64,000 nucleotides of DNA from Mycobacteroides abscessus ATCC 19977 (GTDB taxonomy: Bacteria > Actinomycetota > Actinomycetes > Mycobacteriales > Mycobacteriaceae), in NCBI RefSeq assembly GCF_000069185.1, contig NC_010397.1, positions 1,922,001 to 1,986,000 of the forward strand. Direction: 5' to 3'. The notes under the pieces are model-generated. The model worked only from the letters and a program-made list of their open reading frames with translations, had not been told where the DNA came from and did no database searches. The position numbers were made by a program, and so were the translations under genes. Positions 8,855-16,689 of the stretch are shown piece after piece. The stretch's first letter is position 1, and each line of letters starts with the position of its first letter.

Positions 8855-9265
8855 TTAGCGCTTAGCTCGGGTAATGAATCGGTCTAGGGACAGGGACCCG
8901 CCACCGGTGAACACCAGCAGCAGGAAGCTCCAGCTGTACAGCGCGGCGGCCTCGCCGCTGTTCTGGATGGGCAACAGACCCTCGGGCTGGTGGTAGGTGA
9001 AGTACGCGACCGCCATCGCGCCGGATGCCACAAAGGCGGCCAATCTGGTGCCGATGCCGAGGGCGATCGCCGCGCCACCAACGAACTCGATGATTCCGGC
9101 CCACCACGGCAGCGTGCCGACAGGCTGCAGATACGAGGCGAGGGGCCAGCCGAACAGGTGCGAGGTGCCGTGCAAGAAGAACAGGAATCCGGTCACGACC
9201 CGGAACGCCGACAAGGTGATCGGCGTCAGCGCGGTGAGCTTGTTTTCGATATCAGCGGGAGCCAT
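8855..9265 (-). CDS. DoxX-family membrane protein (copy 2)
   Basis: A 136-residue, four-helix DoxX protein. The blocks LFLHGTSHLFGWP, IEFVGGAAIALGIGTRLAAF, TYHQPEGLLPIQN and LVFTGGGSLSLDR match copy 1 almost position for position, so the two genes arose by tandem duplication and then diverged. The gap to the copy 1 start is 34 bases, suggesting one transcript from this gene into copy 1. The role is probably membrane-linked redox homeostasis, by family knowledge only. Confidence 0.87.
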   Translation of the reverse strand: MAPADIENKLTALTPITLSAFRVVTGFLFFLHGTSHLFGWPLASYLQPVGTLPWWAGIIEFVGGAAIALGIGTRLAAFVASGAMAVAYFTYHQPEGLLPIQNSGEAAALYSWSFLLLVFTGGGSLSLDRFITRAKR

Positions 9266-9303
9266 GTGTCTAACAATAGGACCATGGTCCGCTTTATTCC
9301 TGT

Positions 9304-10182
9304 CTACCCTTCGGTGACCGCCTTCACCAGGGTCTCGGCGGCCAGTAGTCCCAGGTTGTTCGATGCCAGCGGGCTGTCGCCGGTGAGTAGCTTGCGATCG
9401 GCGTGGGTTTGCCCAGTGATACCGGTGTTGAGGATCGTGACGCCCTGCTTGCGTAGGTTCTCACCGACCAGCCACGGCATTTTTCCTGGGATGTAACCGA
9501 TTTCGATGTTCACACCGGTATCCAGCGCATCGGGGAACACGCACAGGCTGTATCCGCGGAAGGGGGATTCGTCCCGGTCCAGGCCGGCGGCGAGCAGTGC
9601 GCCGGGACCGTGACAGAGGGTGATGACGTACTTGTCATATTCGAGCGCCCAGTCCAGCACGGTCCGGACTTCCTCGCTATCGGGGATGCCCAGCAGTACG
9701 CCATGGCCCCCGGGGATGAAGACCGCCAGGTAGTCCGAATCGGGCCCCAGGGCGTCGGCGATGATATGTGAAAGCTTCTGTGGCTTCTTGAGTTTGGCGG
9801 AGAGCTCGGCATACGTGTCCAGCACCGCCTGGTCCTCGCGTGGCATGGCCCACAGCTCGAGCTTGGCCGGATTGCCCGAGACCGTCGCCACATCGATCCC
9901 GAAACCCGCGGCCTTCAGATGGTGCAACGGCAGCAGCATCTCCACCGGATGGTTTCCGGTCGAGAACATGGTGTCGTTCTGCATGAGCATGTAGCGCTCT
10001 TCGGTGGCGATCATGAGGATCTTCCAGCGGCCACCGGTGTAGGCATTCTCGTACTGAACACCGGTGAAGTCGGTTTTGGACGGCACGTACTGGCTCAGCG
10101 AGTACGGGGAGGGGAAGTAGGCATTGTCCTCGGCCGGGTCTGGGACGGGGGTTCTACTCAGTTCGTCGGCTGCGTCAGGCAT
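9304..10182 (-). CDS. hchA: Hsp31-type glutathione-independent glyoxalase/deglycase chaperone
   Basis: A 292-residue DJ-1/PfpI-superfamily protein with the long N-terminal extension of E. coli Hsp31 (283 residues). The nucleophile elbow is [10 protein letters not shown], with Cys190 and His191 (family positions near 185-186). FIPGGHG provides the preceding loop, and the opening [13 protein letters not shown] is characteristic of HchA. The enzyme converts methylglyoxal to lactate and protects proteins under stress. AAGGAG lies 11 bases before the ATG. A dyad in the promoter (10207-10221) suggests control by a regulator that is not encoded next to it. It is followed by the DoxX pair on the same strand. 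Confidence 0.92.
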   Translation of the reverse strand: MPDAADELSRTPVPDPAEDNAYFPSPYSLSQYVPSKTDFTGVQYENAYTGGRWKILMIATEERYMLMQNDTMFSTGNHPVEMLLPLHHLKAAGFGIDVATVSGNPAKLELWAMPREDQAVLDTYAELSAKLKKPQKLSHIIADALGPDSDYLAVFIPGGHGVLLGIPDSEEVRTVLDWALEYDKYVITLCHGPGALLAAGLDRDESPFRGYSLCVFPDALDTGVNIEIGYIPGKMPWLVGENLRKQGVTILNTGITGQTHADRKLLTGDSPLASNNLGLLAAETLVKAVTEG

Positions 10183-10206
10183 GAGATTCCACGCTCCTTG
10201 AAAAGT

Positions 10207-10221
10207 TAGACGGGACGTCTA
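10207..10221. promoter_or_regulatory. Inverted repeat upstream of hchA
   Basis: TAGACG-GGA-CGTCTA: two 6-base arms with a 3-base spacer, 25 bases before the hchA start codon. The size and symmetry resemble TetR-family operators. No matching regulator gene is adjacent. Confidence 0.5.
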
Positions 10222-10270
10222 CTTTCAACCTACGCCGACCCGCGGTATTCCGTGCCGTGAGTCAGAAAAT

Positions 10271-10307
10271 GACAAGGCCCCCGGGAGGCTTTCCCGGGGG
10301 CCTTGTC
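10271..10307 (-). terminator. Intrinsic terminator of glnA1
   Basis: A perfect 16-base-pair GC-rich stem (GACAAGGCCCCCGGGA and its complement) with a 5-base loop, 12 bases past the glnA1 stop. On the minus strand the stem is followed by ATTTTC, a short T-tract. Confidence 0.9.
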
Positions 10308-10318
10308 CTAGAGCCGAT

Positions 10319-11755
10319 TTACACGTCGTAGTAAAGCGCGAACTCGTACGGGTGAGGCCGGATGTTGACCGGCTCGATCTCGTTCTCGCGCTTGTACGAG
10401 ATCCAGGTCTCGATCAAGTCGGAAGTGAAAACGCCACCCTCGGTGAGGTATTCGTGATCCTTCTCGAGGTTGTCGATCACCGTGGCGAGGCTGGTCGGGG
10501 CCTGCGGAATACCGGCGGCCTCCTCGGGAGGCAGCTCGTACAGGTCCTTGTCGACCGGGGCCAGCGGCTCGATCTTGTTCTTGATGCCGTCGATGCCTGC
10601 CATCAGCATGGCCGCGAACGCCAGGTACGGGTTACCCGAGCTGTCCGGGCAACGGAACTCGAGACGCTTGGCCTTCGGGTTATTGCCGGTGATCGGGATG
10701 CGCACGCACGCGGAGCGGTTGCGCTGGCTGTACACCAGGTTGATCGGGGCCTCGTAGCCCGGCACCAGACGCTTGTAGGAGTTCACCGTCGGGTTGGTGA
10801 ACGCCAGCAGCGACGGGGCGTGGTGCAGGATGCCGCCGATGTAGTGGCGGGCCAGGTCCGACAGCCCGGCGTAACCGGCCTCATCGTGGAACAGGGGCTT
10901 GCCGTCCTTCCACAGCGACTGGTGCGCGTGCATGCCGGAGCCGTTGTCACCGAACAGCGGCTTGGGCATGAAGGTGACAGTCTTGCCGTTGGCCCAGGCG
11001 GTGTTCTTGATGATGTATTTGAACAGCAGCACGTCGTCGGCCGCGGCCAGCAGCGTGTCGAACTTGTAGTTGATCTCGGCCTGGCCGGCGGTGCCCACCT
11101 CGTGGTGGCCGCGCTCCAGGGTGAACCCGGCGTTGATCAGGTTGGTCGACATCTCGTCGCGCAGGTCGACGTAGTGGTCGTAGGGGGCCACCGGGAAGTA
11201 GCCGCCCTTGGGGCGGACCTTGTAGCCGCGGTTCGGGCTACCGTCCTCCTCGTAGGGCTCTCCGGTGTTCCACCAGCCCGACTCCGAGTCGATCTCGTAG
11301 AAGGTGCCGTTCATCTTGGAATCGAAGGTCACCGAGTCGAAGATGTAGAACTCGGCCTCGGCGCCGAAGTAGCAGGTGTCGGCGATGCCGGTGCTGGCCA
11401 GGTACTGCTCGGCCTTGCGGGCGACATTGCGAGGGTCACGCGAGTAGGCCTCGCGGGTGAACGGGTCGTGCACGAAGAAGTTGATGTTCAGCGTCTTGGC
11501 GGCGCGGAAAGGGTCGACGCGCGCGGTCGAGATGTCGGGGAGCAGGAGCATGTCCGATTCGTGGATCGACTGGAAACCACGGACCGAGGAACCGTCGAAC
11601 GCCAGGCCGTCGTCGAAAACGCTCTGATCGAAGGCCGAAGCCGGGATCGAGAAGTGCTGCACGACGCCCGGCAGGTCACAGAACCTGACGTCCACGTACT
11701 CGACCTTCTCGTCGGCAATGAACTTGAATACCTCGTCGGGGCTACTGAACGCCAT
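10319..11755 (-). CDS. glnA1: Glutamine synthetase type I
   Basis: Glutamine synthetase makes glutamine from glutamate, ammonia and ATP in the cytoplasm as a dodecamer. The protein is 478 residues, the usual GSI-beta length. The N-terminal beta-grasp domain includes [13 protein letters not shown] and [10 protein letters not shown]. The catalytic part has [19 protein letters not shown] and the glutamate-binding loop NRSACVRIP. Tyr406, in DLYELPPEE, is the adenylylation site used by GlnE, whose gene is at the start of the window. AAGGAG precedes the ATG, and a CATTAT -10-like element lies near 11787-11792. A GlnR-type operator array (11822-11859) sits upstream, so induction under nitrogen limitation is expected. 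A strong terminator follows. Confidence 0.98.
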   Translation of the reverse strand: MAFSSPDEVFKFIADEKVEYVDVRFCDLPGVVQHFSIPASAFDQSVFDDGLAFDGSSVRGFQSIHESDMLLLPDISTARVDPFRAAKTLNINFFVHDPFTREAYSRDPRNVARKAEQYLASTGIADTCYFGAEAEFYIFDSVTFDSKMNGTFYEIDSESGWWNTGEPYEEDGSPNRGYKVRPKGGYFPVAPYDHYVDLRDEMSTNLINAGFTLERGHHEVGTAGQAEINYKFDTLLAAADDVLLFKYIIKNTAWANGKTVTFMPKPLFGDNGSGMHAHQSLWKDGKPLFHDEAGYAGLSDLARHYIGGILHHAPSLLAFTNPTVNSYKRLVPGYEAPINLVYSQRNRSACVRIPITGNNPKAKRLEFRCPDSSGNPYLAFAAMLMAGIDGIKNKIEPLAPVDKDLYELPPEEAAGIPQAPTSLATVIDNLEKDHEYLTEGGVFTSDLIETWISYKRENEIEPVNIRPHPYEFALYYDV

Positions 11756-11821
11756 GCTTCTCCTTGTTTTCCCTCTTGTGCCACGGATAATGACCGCGCG
11801 ATGCGAACCTATGGAGCCGGT

Positions 11822-11859
11822 GTTGCCCGCCGGTCAACCATATGTTGCGCGGATGTTAC
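11822..11859 (-). promoter_or_regulatory. GlnR-type operator array upstream of glnA1
   Basis: Read on the minus strand there are four 5-base half-sites, each separated by exactly six bases: GTAAC, GCAAC, TTGAC, GCAAC. This is the a1-b1-a2-b2 layout of actinomycete GlnR boxes (gTnAC-n6-GnAAC repeated), and also AC-n9-AC three times in phase. The near edge is 67 bases from the glnA1 ATG, placing the array just upstream of a plausible -35 region, suitable for an activator. The far edge is 38 bases from the RDD gene start. A perfect palindrome, GTTACGCGTAAC (11855-11866), overlaps the first half-site. Confidence 0.8.
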
Positions 11860-11896
11860 GCGTAACCACGGATCGGTTGGCATTTACGCTGTGAGT

Positions 11897-12361
11897 ATGG
11901 CGCGAGACCTGGGTTCATGGTTGTCGGGGCCCGGCTCGGTGGAGGGCGCGGGCAACTCTCGGTATCCGGGGGAGCGGCTTGGTCTGCCCGAAAGCGGCCC
12001 CGGGTCGGCGGCGCCGCTCTCACGACGGCTGCTGGCGCTGCTGATCGACTGGTTGATCGCCGGTGGTCTGGCATTGCTCTTTGTCAAGGGAAACCTGTTG
12101 TCGCCCAGCCTTTCCTCGGCGCAACTGCTCACCTGGCTGGGTATCGGCGTGCTGGCGGTGCGGCTGTGGAGATTCACTCCTGGGCAGTACATGGCGGGTT
12201 TGCAGGTGGCGCCCGCCGACGGAACCGACTCTATCGGCATCGGCCGGGCGTTCATCCGGAATCTGTTGATCGCCCTGATCGTGCCGCCACTGATCACCGA
12301 CATTGATGGCCGCGGTCTCCATGACCGGGTGACCCGCACTGTCGTGATTCGTGTGCGATGA
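11897..12361 (+). CDS. RDD-family membrane protein (Rv2219A-like)
   Basis: A 154-residue protein with a hydrophilic Gly/Pro-rich N-terminus (about 40 residues), then the RDD domain. SRRLLALLIDWLIAGGLAL carries the Arg and Asp of the family name, a second helix is QLLTWLGIGVLAVRLW, and the TPGQYMAGLQV motif follows, ending with DGRGLHDRVTRTVV. RDD proteins are small membrane proteins of unclear function. In M. tuberculosis the homologue also sits next to glnA1. It is divergent from glnA1 across the GlnR array. A GTG six bases upstream is an alternative start. Confidence 0.85.
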   Translation: MARDLGSWLSGPGSVEGAGNSRYPGERLGLPESGPGSAAPLSRRLLALLIDWLIAGGLALLFVKGNLLSPSLSSAQLLTWLGIGVLAVRLWRFTPGQYMAGLQVAPADGTDSIGIGRAFIRNLLIALIVPPLITDIDGRGLHDRVTRTVVIRVR

Positions 12362-12392
12362 GCGCTTGCGCGAAGAGCGTGGGCAGCGCTAG

Positions 12393-13787
12393 ATGATCCT
12401 GCTCGCCGTCTGCCTGGCGGTGTTCATGTTGCTGCTCGACATGACGATCGTGTCGAGCGCGCTCGCCGACCTGCAGGCATCGTTGGGGGCCGACCTCTCG
12501 GACCTGCAATGGGTTATCGACGCCTACGCCCTGCCGATGGCCGGGCTGCTGCTCACTGCCGCCACCCTCGGCGACCGGCTGGGCCGTCGTCGCCTCTACC
12601 TGTTGGGCATGGCCCTCTTCACGACGGCGTCGCTGGTCTGTGCGCTATCGGGCAGTGCGGCCATGCTGATCGGGGTGCGCGCGGTGCAGGGGACAGGGGG
12701 TGCCATCCTGCTCGCGGTATCGCTGCCGATCATCGCCGCCGCGTATCCGCAGGAGCGCCGCGGTGGCCCCATCGCGATCTACGGCGCTGTCATGGGCGCG
12801 GGCAGCGCCGCGGGTCCGCTATTGGGCGGATTCCTTGTCACCCACTTCGGGTGGCAGTCGATCTTCCTGGTGAACCTGCCGGTGGGTGTGATCGCGTTGA
12901 TCATCGCGGCCCGCCACCTGCCCGAGACACGTGCCGAGCAGACGCGCCCGGTGGACTGGGTGGGCACGATGCTGCTCACCTGCGGACTGTTGACCGGTGT
13001 ATTCGCGGTGATCTCCCTGCACGGCGGGGGAATCGGCGCCCGTGCCTGCGCGGCCCTCGCACTCTGCGCCGTGGTGGCCCTGGCGTTGTTCCTCTGGTGG
13101 GAAGGGCGCACGCCGGCTCCCATGTTGAGCCTGCGGCTGGTCACCTCACCGGGATTCGCCGGAGTGTGGGTGGCCGCCGCGGCGGCCTCGGGCACGCTCA
13201 TCGGTGCCACCAACTATCTGGCGTTGTATTTCATGAACACCCTGGGTTACAACGCCTTTGAGACCGGGCTACGTGCCGGGCCGCTGACACTGGCCACCAT
13301 CGCGGGGGCGCCGTTGGGGATTCTCGTGGGCAAGCGGCTCCCCAGCGTGGTGACCATTCCCGGGGGTGTGGCGCTGGTCGCCGTCGGGTTGTGGGCCGCG
13401 ACCGGGGCCCATGCGGGTACGGTCTGGACCCACTTCATTTTTGGTTCCGCGCTGGCCGGGCTGGGGTTGGGCGCGCTCTCGGCGGTGACATCCGATGCCG
13501 CCCTGCAGTTCGTGCCGCTCGACGACGCCGGAATGGCCACGGGATCGGTAAGTACCGGCCGTCAGATCGGCATTCTGCTGGGCGTCGCGGGCATGGGTGT
13601 GGCATTCGGTCTGGCCGCCGCGGGCCAGTCCGGACCCCGTGCCGCCGGTGCCGCCGCCATCAACAGCGTGTTGGCATGGGGAGCCCTCGCCGCGGCCTGC
13701 GCGGCGTTCGTTTCGCTGATTCTGCTCAGTGTGGCTACGATAAGTCGCTCGCACGATCCGGCCACCGGAGAGTCGCTAGCTATCTAG
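12393..13787 (+). CDS. MFS drug/metabolite exporter (DHA2-like)
   Basis: A 464-residue polytopic transporter. It opens with the first helix (LLAVCLAVFMLLLDMTIV) and has motif A (GDRLGRRRLY) after helix 2 and the antiporter motif C (GAVMGAGSAAGPLLGG), which marks proton-coupled exporters. Length and motifs fit the 14-helix DHA2 group. A stop codon lies directly before the ATG, so this start is the earliest possible. It lies 91 bases upstream of the acyltransferase/N-hydroxylase pair on the same strand and could export their product or an unrelated toxic compound. It starts an accessory block absent from the M. tuberculosis arrangement here. Confidence 0.88.
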   Translation: MILLAVCLAVFMLLLDMTIVSSALADLQASLGADLSDLQWVIDAYALPMAGLLLTAATLGDRLGRRRLYLLGMALFTTASLVCALSGSAAMLIGVRAVQGTGGAILLAVSLPIIAAAYPQERRGGPIAIYGAVMGAGSAAGPLLGGFLVTHFGWQSIFLVNLPVGVIALIIAARHLPETRAEQTRPVDWVGTMLLTCGLLTGVFAVISLHGGGIGARACAALALCAVVALALFLWWEGRTPAPMLSLRLVTSPGFAGVWVAAAAASGTLIGATNYLALYFMNTLGYNAFETGLRAGPLTLATIAGAPLGILVGKRLPSVVTIPGGVALVAVGLWAATGAHAGTVWTHFIFGSALAGLGLGALSAVTSDAALQFVPLDDAGMATGSVSTGRQIGILLGVAGMGVAFGLAAAGQSGPRAAGAAAINSVLAWGALAAACAAFVSLILLSVATISRSHDPATGESLAI

Positions 13788-13878
13788 CCATCGGTGAAGA
13801 GCGCCTGCCAGTACGGATGCCCACAGGGATTTGTGCATTGCGGTCGTGCTCCGTAGACAGAGGGAGTAGCTTTCGATC

Positions 13879-14715
13879 ATGGAGAGCGCGGCGGTTCTCA
13901 TCGCGGCGCCCGGTGTCGGTTCCGATCGGGGGACGGACGCGAACCCGCGGCCGCGGTACAGCATTGTGTTGTCGTCGGATCCGGCTGAAATTGAAGCCGC
14001 GCAACGACTTCGATACCAGGCATTTGCCGATGAAATGGGTGCGCCGCTGCCACATGCCGTGCGCGGCCCGCTTACCGGCGAGATGATTGATCTGGACAAG
14101 TTGGATCCTTTCTGCGATCACCTATTGGCTCGCGACGAGGACACCGGCGCCATCATCGGCTGTTGCCGGCTGCTGCCACCGCAGGGATACCAGGCTGCGG
14201 GGGAGACCTTCACCGATTCGATGTTCGACGCCACGGCGTTGGACCCGTTGCGGCCCAAATTAGTTGAGATCGGCCGGGTTACCGTTGCGCCCGAACATCG
14301 CAACGGCGCGGTCATGGGAATCCTGTGGGCCGGGATCTTCCGGTATCAGCAGATGACCGAACACCAGTACGCGATCGGCTGCCTGTCGGTCCGCATGGAG
14401 GACGGCGGTCCACGCGGATCGCTGGTGCGCTCGGTGCACGACTTCGCGCAACGATTCGCCGCCCCCGAGGAGTATCGGGTCATACCGCGCCAGCCCGTCG
14501 TGGTCGATGGTGTGCCGCTGGAAGACATACCGCCCCAGGAGAAGGCGAAGATTCCTCCGCTGCTGCATGGATGTCTGCGCATCGGCGGACGTATCTGCGG
14601 GCCCCCGTCCTTCGACCCGGAGTTCGATATGGCGGACTTCCTGGTGTTGGTTACCAAAGATACTGCGCGTCAACGCTATCTGGAGCGTCTGGAGCGGTCC
14701 CTTGCTCTCGGATAG
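13879..14715 (+). CDS. OlsB-type GNAT/N-acyltransferase (ornithine-lipid acyltransferase-like)
   Basis: A 278-residue GNAT-superfamily protein of the type seen in ornithine-lipid OlsB enzymes and related to autoinducer synthases, rather than ordinary acetyltransferases. Landmarks are AAQRLRYQAFADEMGAP, the DKLDPFCDHLLARDEDTG strand, GCCRLLPPQGY, and VEIGRVTVAPEHRNG followed by LWAGIFRYQ. OlsB moves a 3-hydroxyacyl group from ACP to the alpha-amine of ornithine; the substrate here is inferred only at the level of acyl donor plus amine. The next gene, a lysine/ornithine N-hydroxylase, overlaps its end by 14 bases and has its ribosome-binding site inside this gene, so the two products are made together. 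A related protein (Rv3027c) exists in M. tuberculosis, to my recollection, at another place. Confidence 0.82.
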   Translation: MESAAVLIAAPGVGSDRGTDANPRPRYSIVLSSDPAEIEAAQRLRYQAFADEMGAPLPHAVRGPLTGEMIDLDKLDPFCDHLLARDEDTGAIIGCCRLLPPQGYQAAGETFTDSMFDATALDPLRPKLVEIGRVTVAPEHRNGAVMGILWAGIFRYQQMTEHQYAIGCLSVRMEDGGPRGSLVRSVHDFAQRFAAPEEYRVIPRQPVVVDGVPLEDIPPQEKAKIPPLLHGCLRIGGRICGPPSFDPEFDMADFLVLVTKDTARQRYLERLERSLALG

Positions 14716-15994
14716 TCACGCGTCTCATGATGTGCTCGGTATCGGGTTCGGGCCGTCGAACCTTGCCCTGGCGATAGCGCTGTCCGAGCACCCGCACCGG
14801 CTTTCCGCCCAGTTCGTGGACGCACAGTCGCGGTTCGGGTGGCATCGGGGCATGCTCATTCCCGGGGCGCGGATGCAGGTCTCCTTCCTCAAAGATCTGG
14901 TGACCCTGCGGAACCCCAAGAGCCACTACACCTTTGTCAACTACCTGACCGAACGTGGACGGCTGCCGGACTTCATCAATCAACAGAGCTTCTTTCCGAC
15001 CCGGCAGGAGTTCCACGATTACCTGGATTGGGCGCAAGAGGCCCTTGAGCCCGACGTCAGCTACTCGTCGAGAATGACCGGAATCGAGGCCACCTCCGAC
15101 GGGTTCGAGGTGCGGCTGCAGGACACGATGGGCTCGCGGCCGGATCGCCTGATGCGTGCGCGTGCCCTCGTGTTGGGCTGTGGCACGTTCCCTGCGATGC
15201 CTTCCGGTATCAATCCAACTGCCCGGCAATGGCATAGCAGCCAGCTGCTACACAGGCTCGAGGCTTTGGATGTCCCGCCCGCCCGCGTCGCGGTGGTGGG
15301 TGCCGGTCAGAGTGCGGCCGAGGCGGTGGCGTATCTGCACAGTCAGTATCCCGGCGCGCAGGTGCACGCGATTTTCGCGCGGTATGGCTATAGCCCGGCC
15401 GACGACAGCCCCTATGCCAACCGGATCTTCGATCCGGCGGCGGTCGATGACTTCTATGGAGCGCCCGCCGAAGTCCGGCGGCAGCTGGTCGACTACCACC
15501 GCGACACCAACTATGCGGCAGTAGATTCCCCACTGATCGCCGACCTCTACGACCGCGAGTACCGGGAACGGGTCAGTGGCGAGCGGCGTCTCTGGATGCA
15601 CAACGCTTCCCGGATCGCGGCCGTCGACGAGACACCCGATCGGGTGCGCCTGGCCATCACCCATCTGCCGACGTCGTCGACCGAATTGCTGGACTGCGAC
15701 GCGGTGGTCTACGCCACCGGGTACCGGCCGTTGGACGTACGGGCTTTTCTCGGCGCACTGGCCTCGTGTTACGAGTTCGACGAAGAGGGGAGGCCGGTGG
15801 TCGAACGTGACTACCGGCTACGGCCGCGCGCGGATGCTCCGGGAGAGATCTATCTCAACGGATCCGTCGAGCACAGTCACGGACTGTCGTCCTCACTGCT
15901 GTCGAATGTCGCCGTGCGGGCGGGCGAGATCGTGGATTCGCTTGTCGCCGAGGCGGAGACCCGCGAAGCGGTGGCGTCCTTCAAGACCGGGTAG
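14702..15994 (+). CDS. L-lysine/L-ornithine N-hydroxylase (MbtG/SidA/IucD family)
   Basis: A 430-residue flavin N-monooxygenase, matching MbtG of M. tuberculosis (431) in length. It carries the FAD motif GIGFGPSNLALAIAL, the substrate-loop segment MQVSFLKDLVTLRNP and the SHYTFVNYL run. The NADPH Rossmann motif is VVGAGQSAAEAVAYL, and the C-terminal ATGYRP signature is present. These enzymes hydroxylate the side-chain amine of lysine or ornithine, a step in making hydroxamate iron chelators. The TTG at 14702 is chosen as start because GGAG lies 7 bases before it; a GTG at 14732 would cut into the FAD region. Its end overlaps the convergent TetR gene by 118 bases. No NRPS or other mycobactin gene is present nearby. 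Confidence 0.88.
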   Translation: MLSDSHASHDVLGIGFGPSNLALAIALSEHPHRLSAQFVDAQSRFGWHRGMLIPGARMQVSFLKDLVTLRNPKSHYTFVNYLTERGRLPDFINQQSFFPTRQEFHDYLDWAQEALEPDVSYSSRMTGIEATSDGFEVRLQDTMGSRPDRLMRARALVLGCGTFPAMPSGINPTARQWHSSQLLHRLEALDVPPARVAVVGAGQSAAEAVAYLHSQYPGAQVHAIFARYGYSPADDSPYANRIFDPAAVDDFYGAPAEVRRQLVDYHRDTNYAAVDSPLIADLYDREYRERVSGERRLWMHNASRIAAVDETPDRVRLAITHLPTSSTELLDCDAVVYATGYRPLDVRAFLGALASCYEFDEEGRPVVERDYRLRPRADAPGEIYLNGSVEHSHGLSSSLLSNVAVRAGEIVDSLVAEAETREAVASFKTG

Positions 15995-16521
15995 ACGAAC
16001 CGCTCGATCATCTCCGATTCCTGAGCGGGGTCGCTTGTCGGCCAGAACAGGAGTGCCATCACCACCCGCGAGATCCACTGCGCGGCGGTCTCATCGGCAA
16101 GCCCGGTGAATGCGGACGCCGAACGCGGGATTTCGGACGATGCGTTCAGATAGGACCCGAGCGAGGTGGGCGACATGGTCGCGATCATCGTGCTGATGAC
16201 GGGGTCGTGGCGGATGGCGGTCAGCGAGGCGGTGATGGCGACGACGGCGCGCCGCCGGGCATCTGCCGATTGGACCGCTCGCTGAATGTCCGCGGTGACT
16301 TTTGCGATGTTGCGGGCCAGGACGGCGTCGACAATCGCGGTCTTGCCCCCGACATGGCGGTACACCGTCGCGCGGGAACACCCCGCCTCCCGGGCCACCG
16401 CGTCAAGGTTCAATCGGTCCAATCCGTGGCGCGCGATCTGCTTGGCCGCGACCGACACGATGCGGTCGGCGGCGATCGTGTGCCGATCGGACCCATGTAG
16501 CCAATCTGCGTACGGTGACAT
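15877..16521 (-). CDS. TetR-family transcriptional regulator
   Basis: A 214-residue regulator. The N-terminal helix-turn-helix is RIVSVAAKQIARHGLDRLNLDAVAREAGCSRATVYRHVGGKTAI (about residues 20-63, shown here in part), with the signature GCSRATVYRHVGGK. The rest is a helical ligand domain. The last 39 codons (SASATSESTISPARTA and on) are read antisense to the end of the N-hydroxylase gene, an unusually long convergent overlap. It is divergent from the P450 gene with a 168-base gap, making the P450 the first candidate target. The ligand is unknown. Confidence 0.88.
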   Translation of the reverse strand: MSPYADWLHGSDRHTIAADRIVSVAAKQIARHGLDRLNLDAVAREAGCSRATVYRHVGGKTAIVDAVLARNIAKVTADIQRAVQSADARRRAVVAITASLTAIRHDPVISTMIATMSPTSLGSYLNASSEIPRSASAFTGLADETAAQWISRVVMALLFWPTSDPAQESEMIERFVYPVLKDATASRVSASATSESTISPARTATFDSSEDDSP

Positions 16522-16689
16522 CGTCGGTCAAATCTATCGCAGGTTGAGACAAATAGTGCTGAAATTCTCAGAGTTCCCGCAGGTGGCGGGCCTGCCCTGA
16601 GACGGCGAGCATCAGGGCCTTGACCTGGCTTTTCTCATTTTTCGGAATGCCTTGACGTGCGGTTTTAAGGTCTGTCAGCCTCGTTGGCG

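Noticed and set aside
10352..12361. A 669-codon open frame on the plus strand
   Set aside because: Most of it is the antisense of glnA1 and has no domain. Only its end, from 11897, is a real gene (RDD protein).
13788..13878. IdeR iron box upstream of the acyltransferase/N-hydroxylase pair
   Set aside because: No 19-base TTAGG...CCTAA-type palindrome could be seen. A weak site cannot be excluded by eye.
16522..16689. Operator palindrome between TetR and P450
   Set aside because: Only loose matches (TGAGA/TCTCA, 16 bases apart, and CCCGC/GCGGG) were found, neither convincing as a TetR site.
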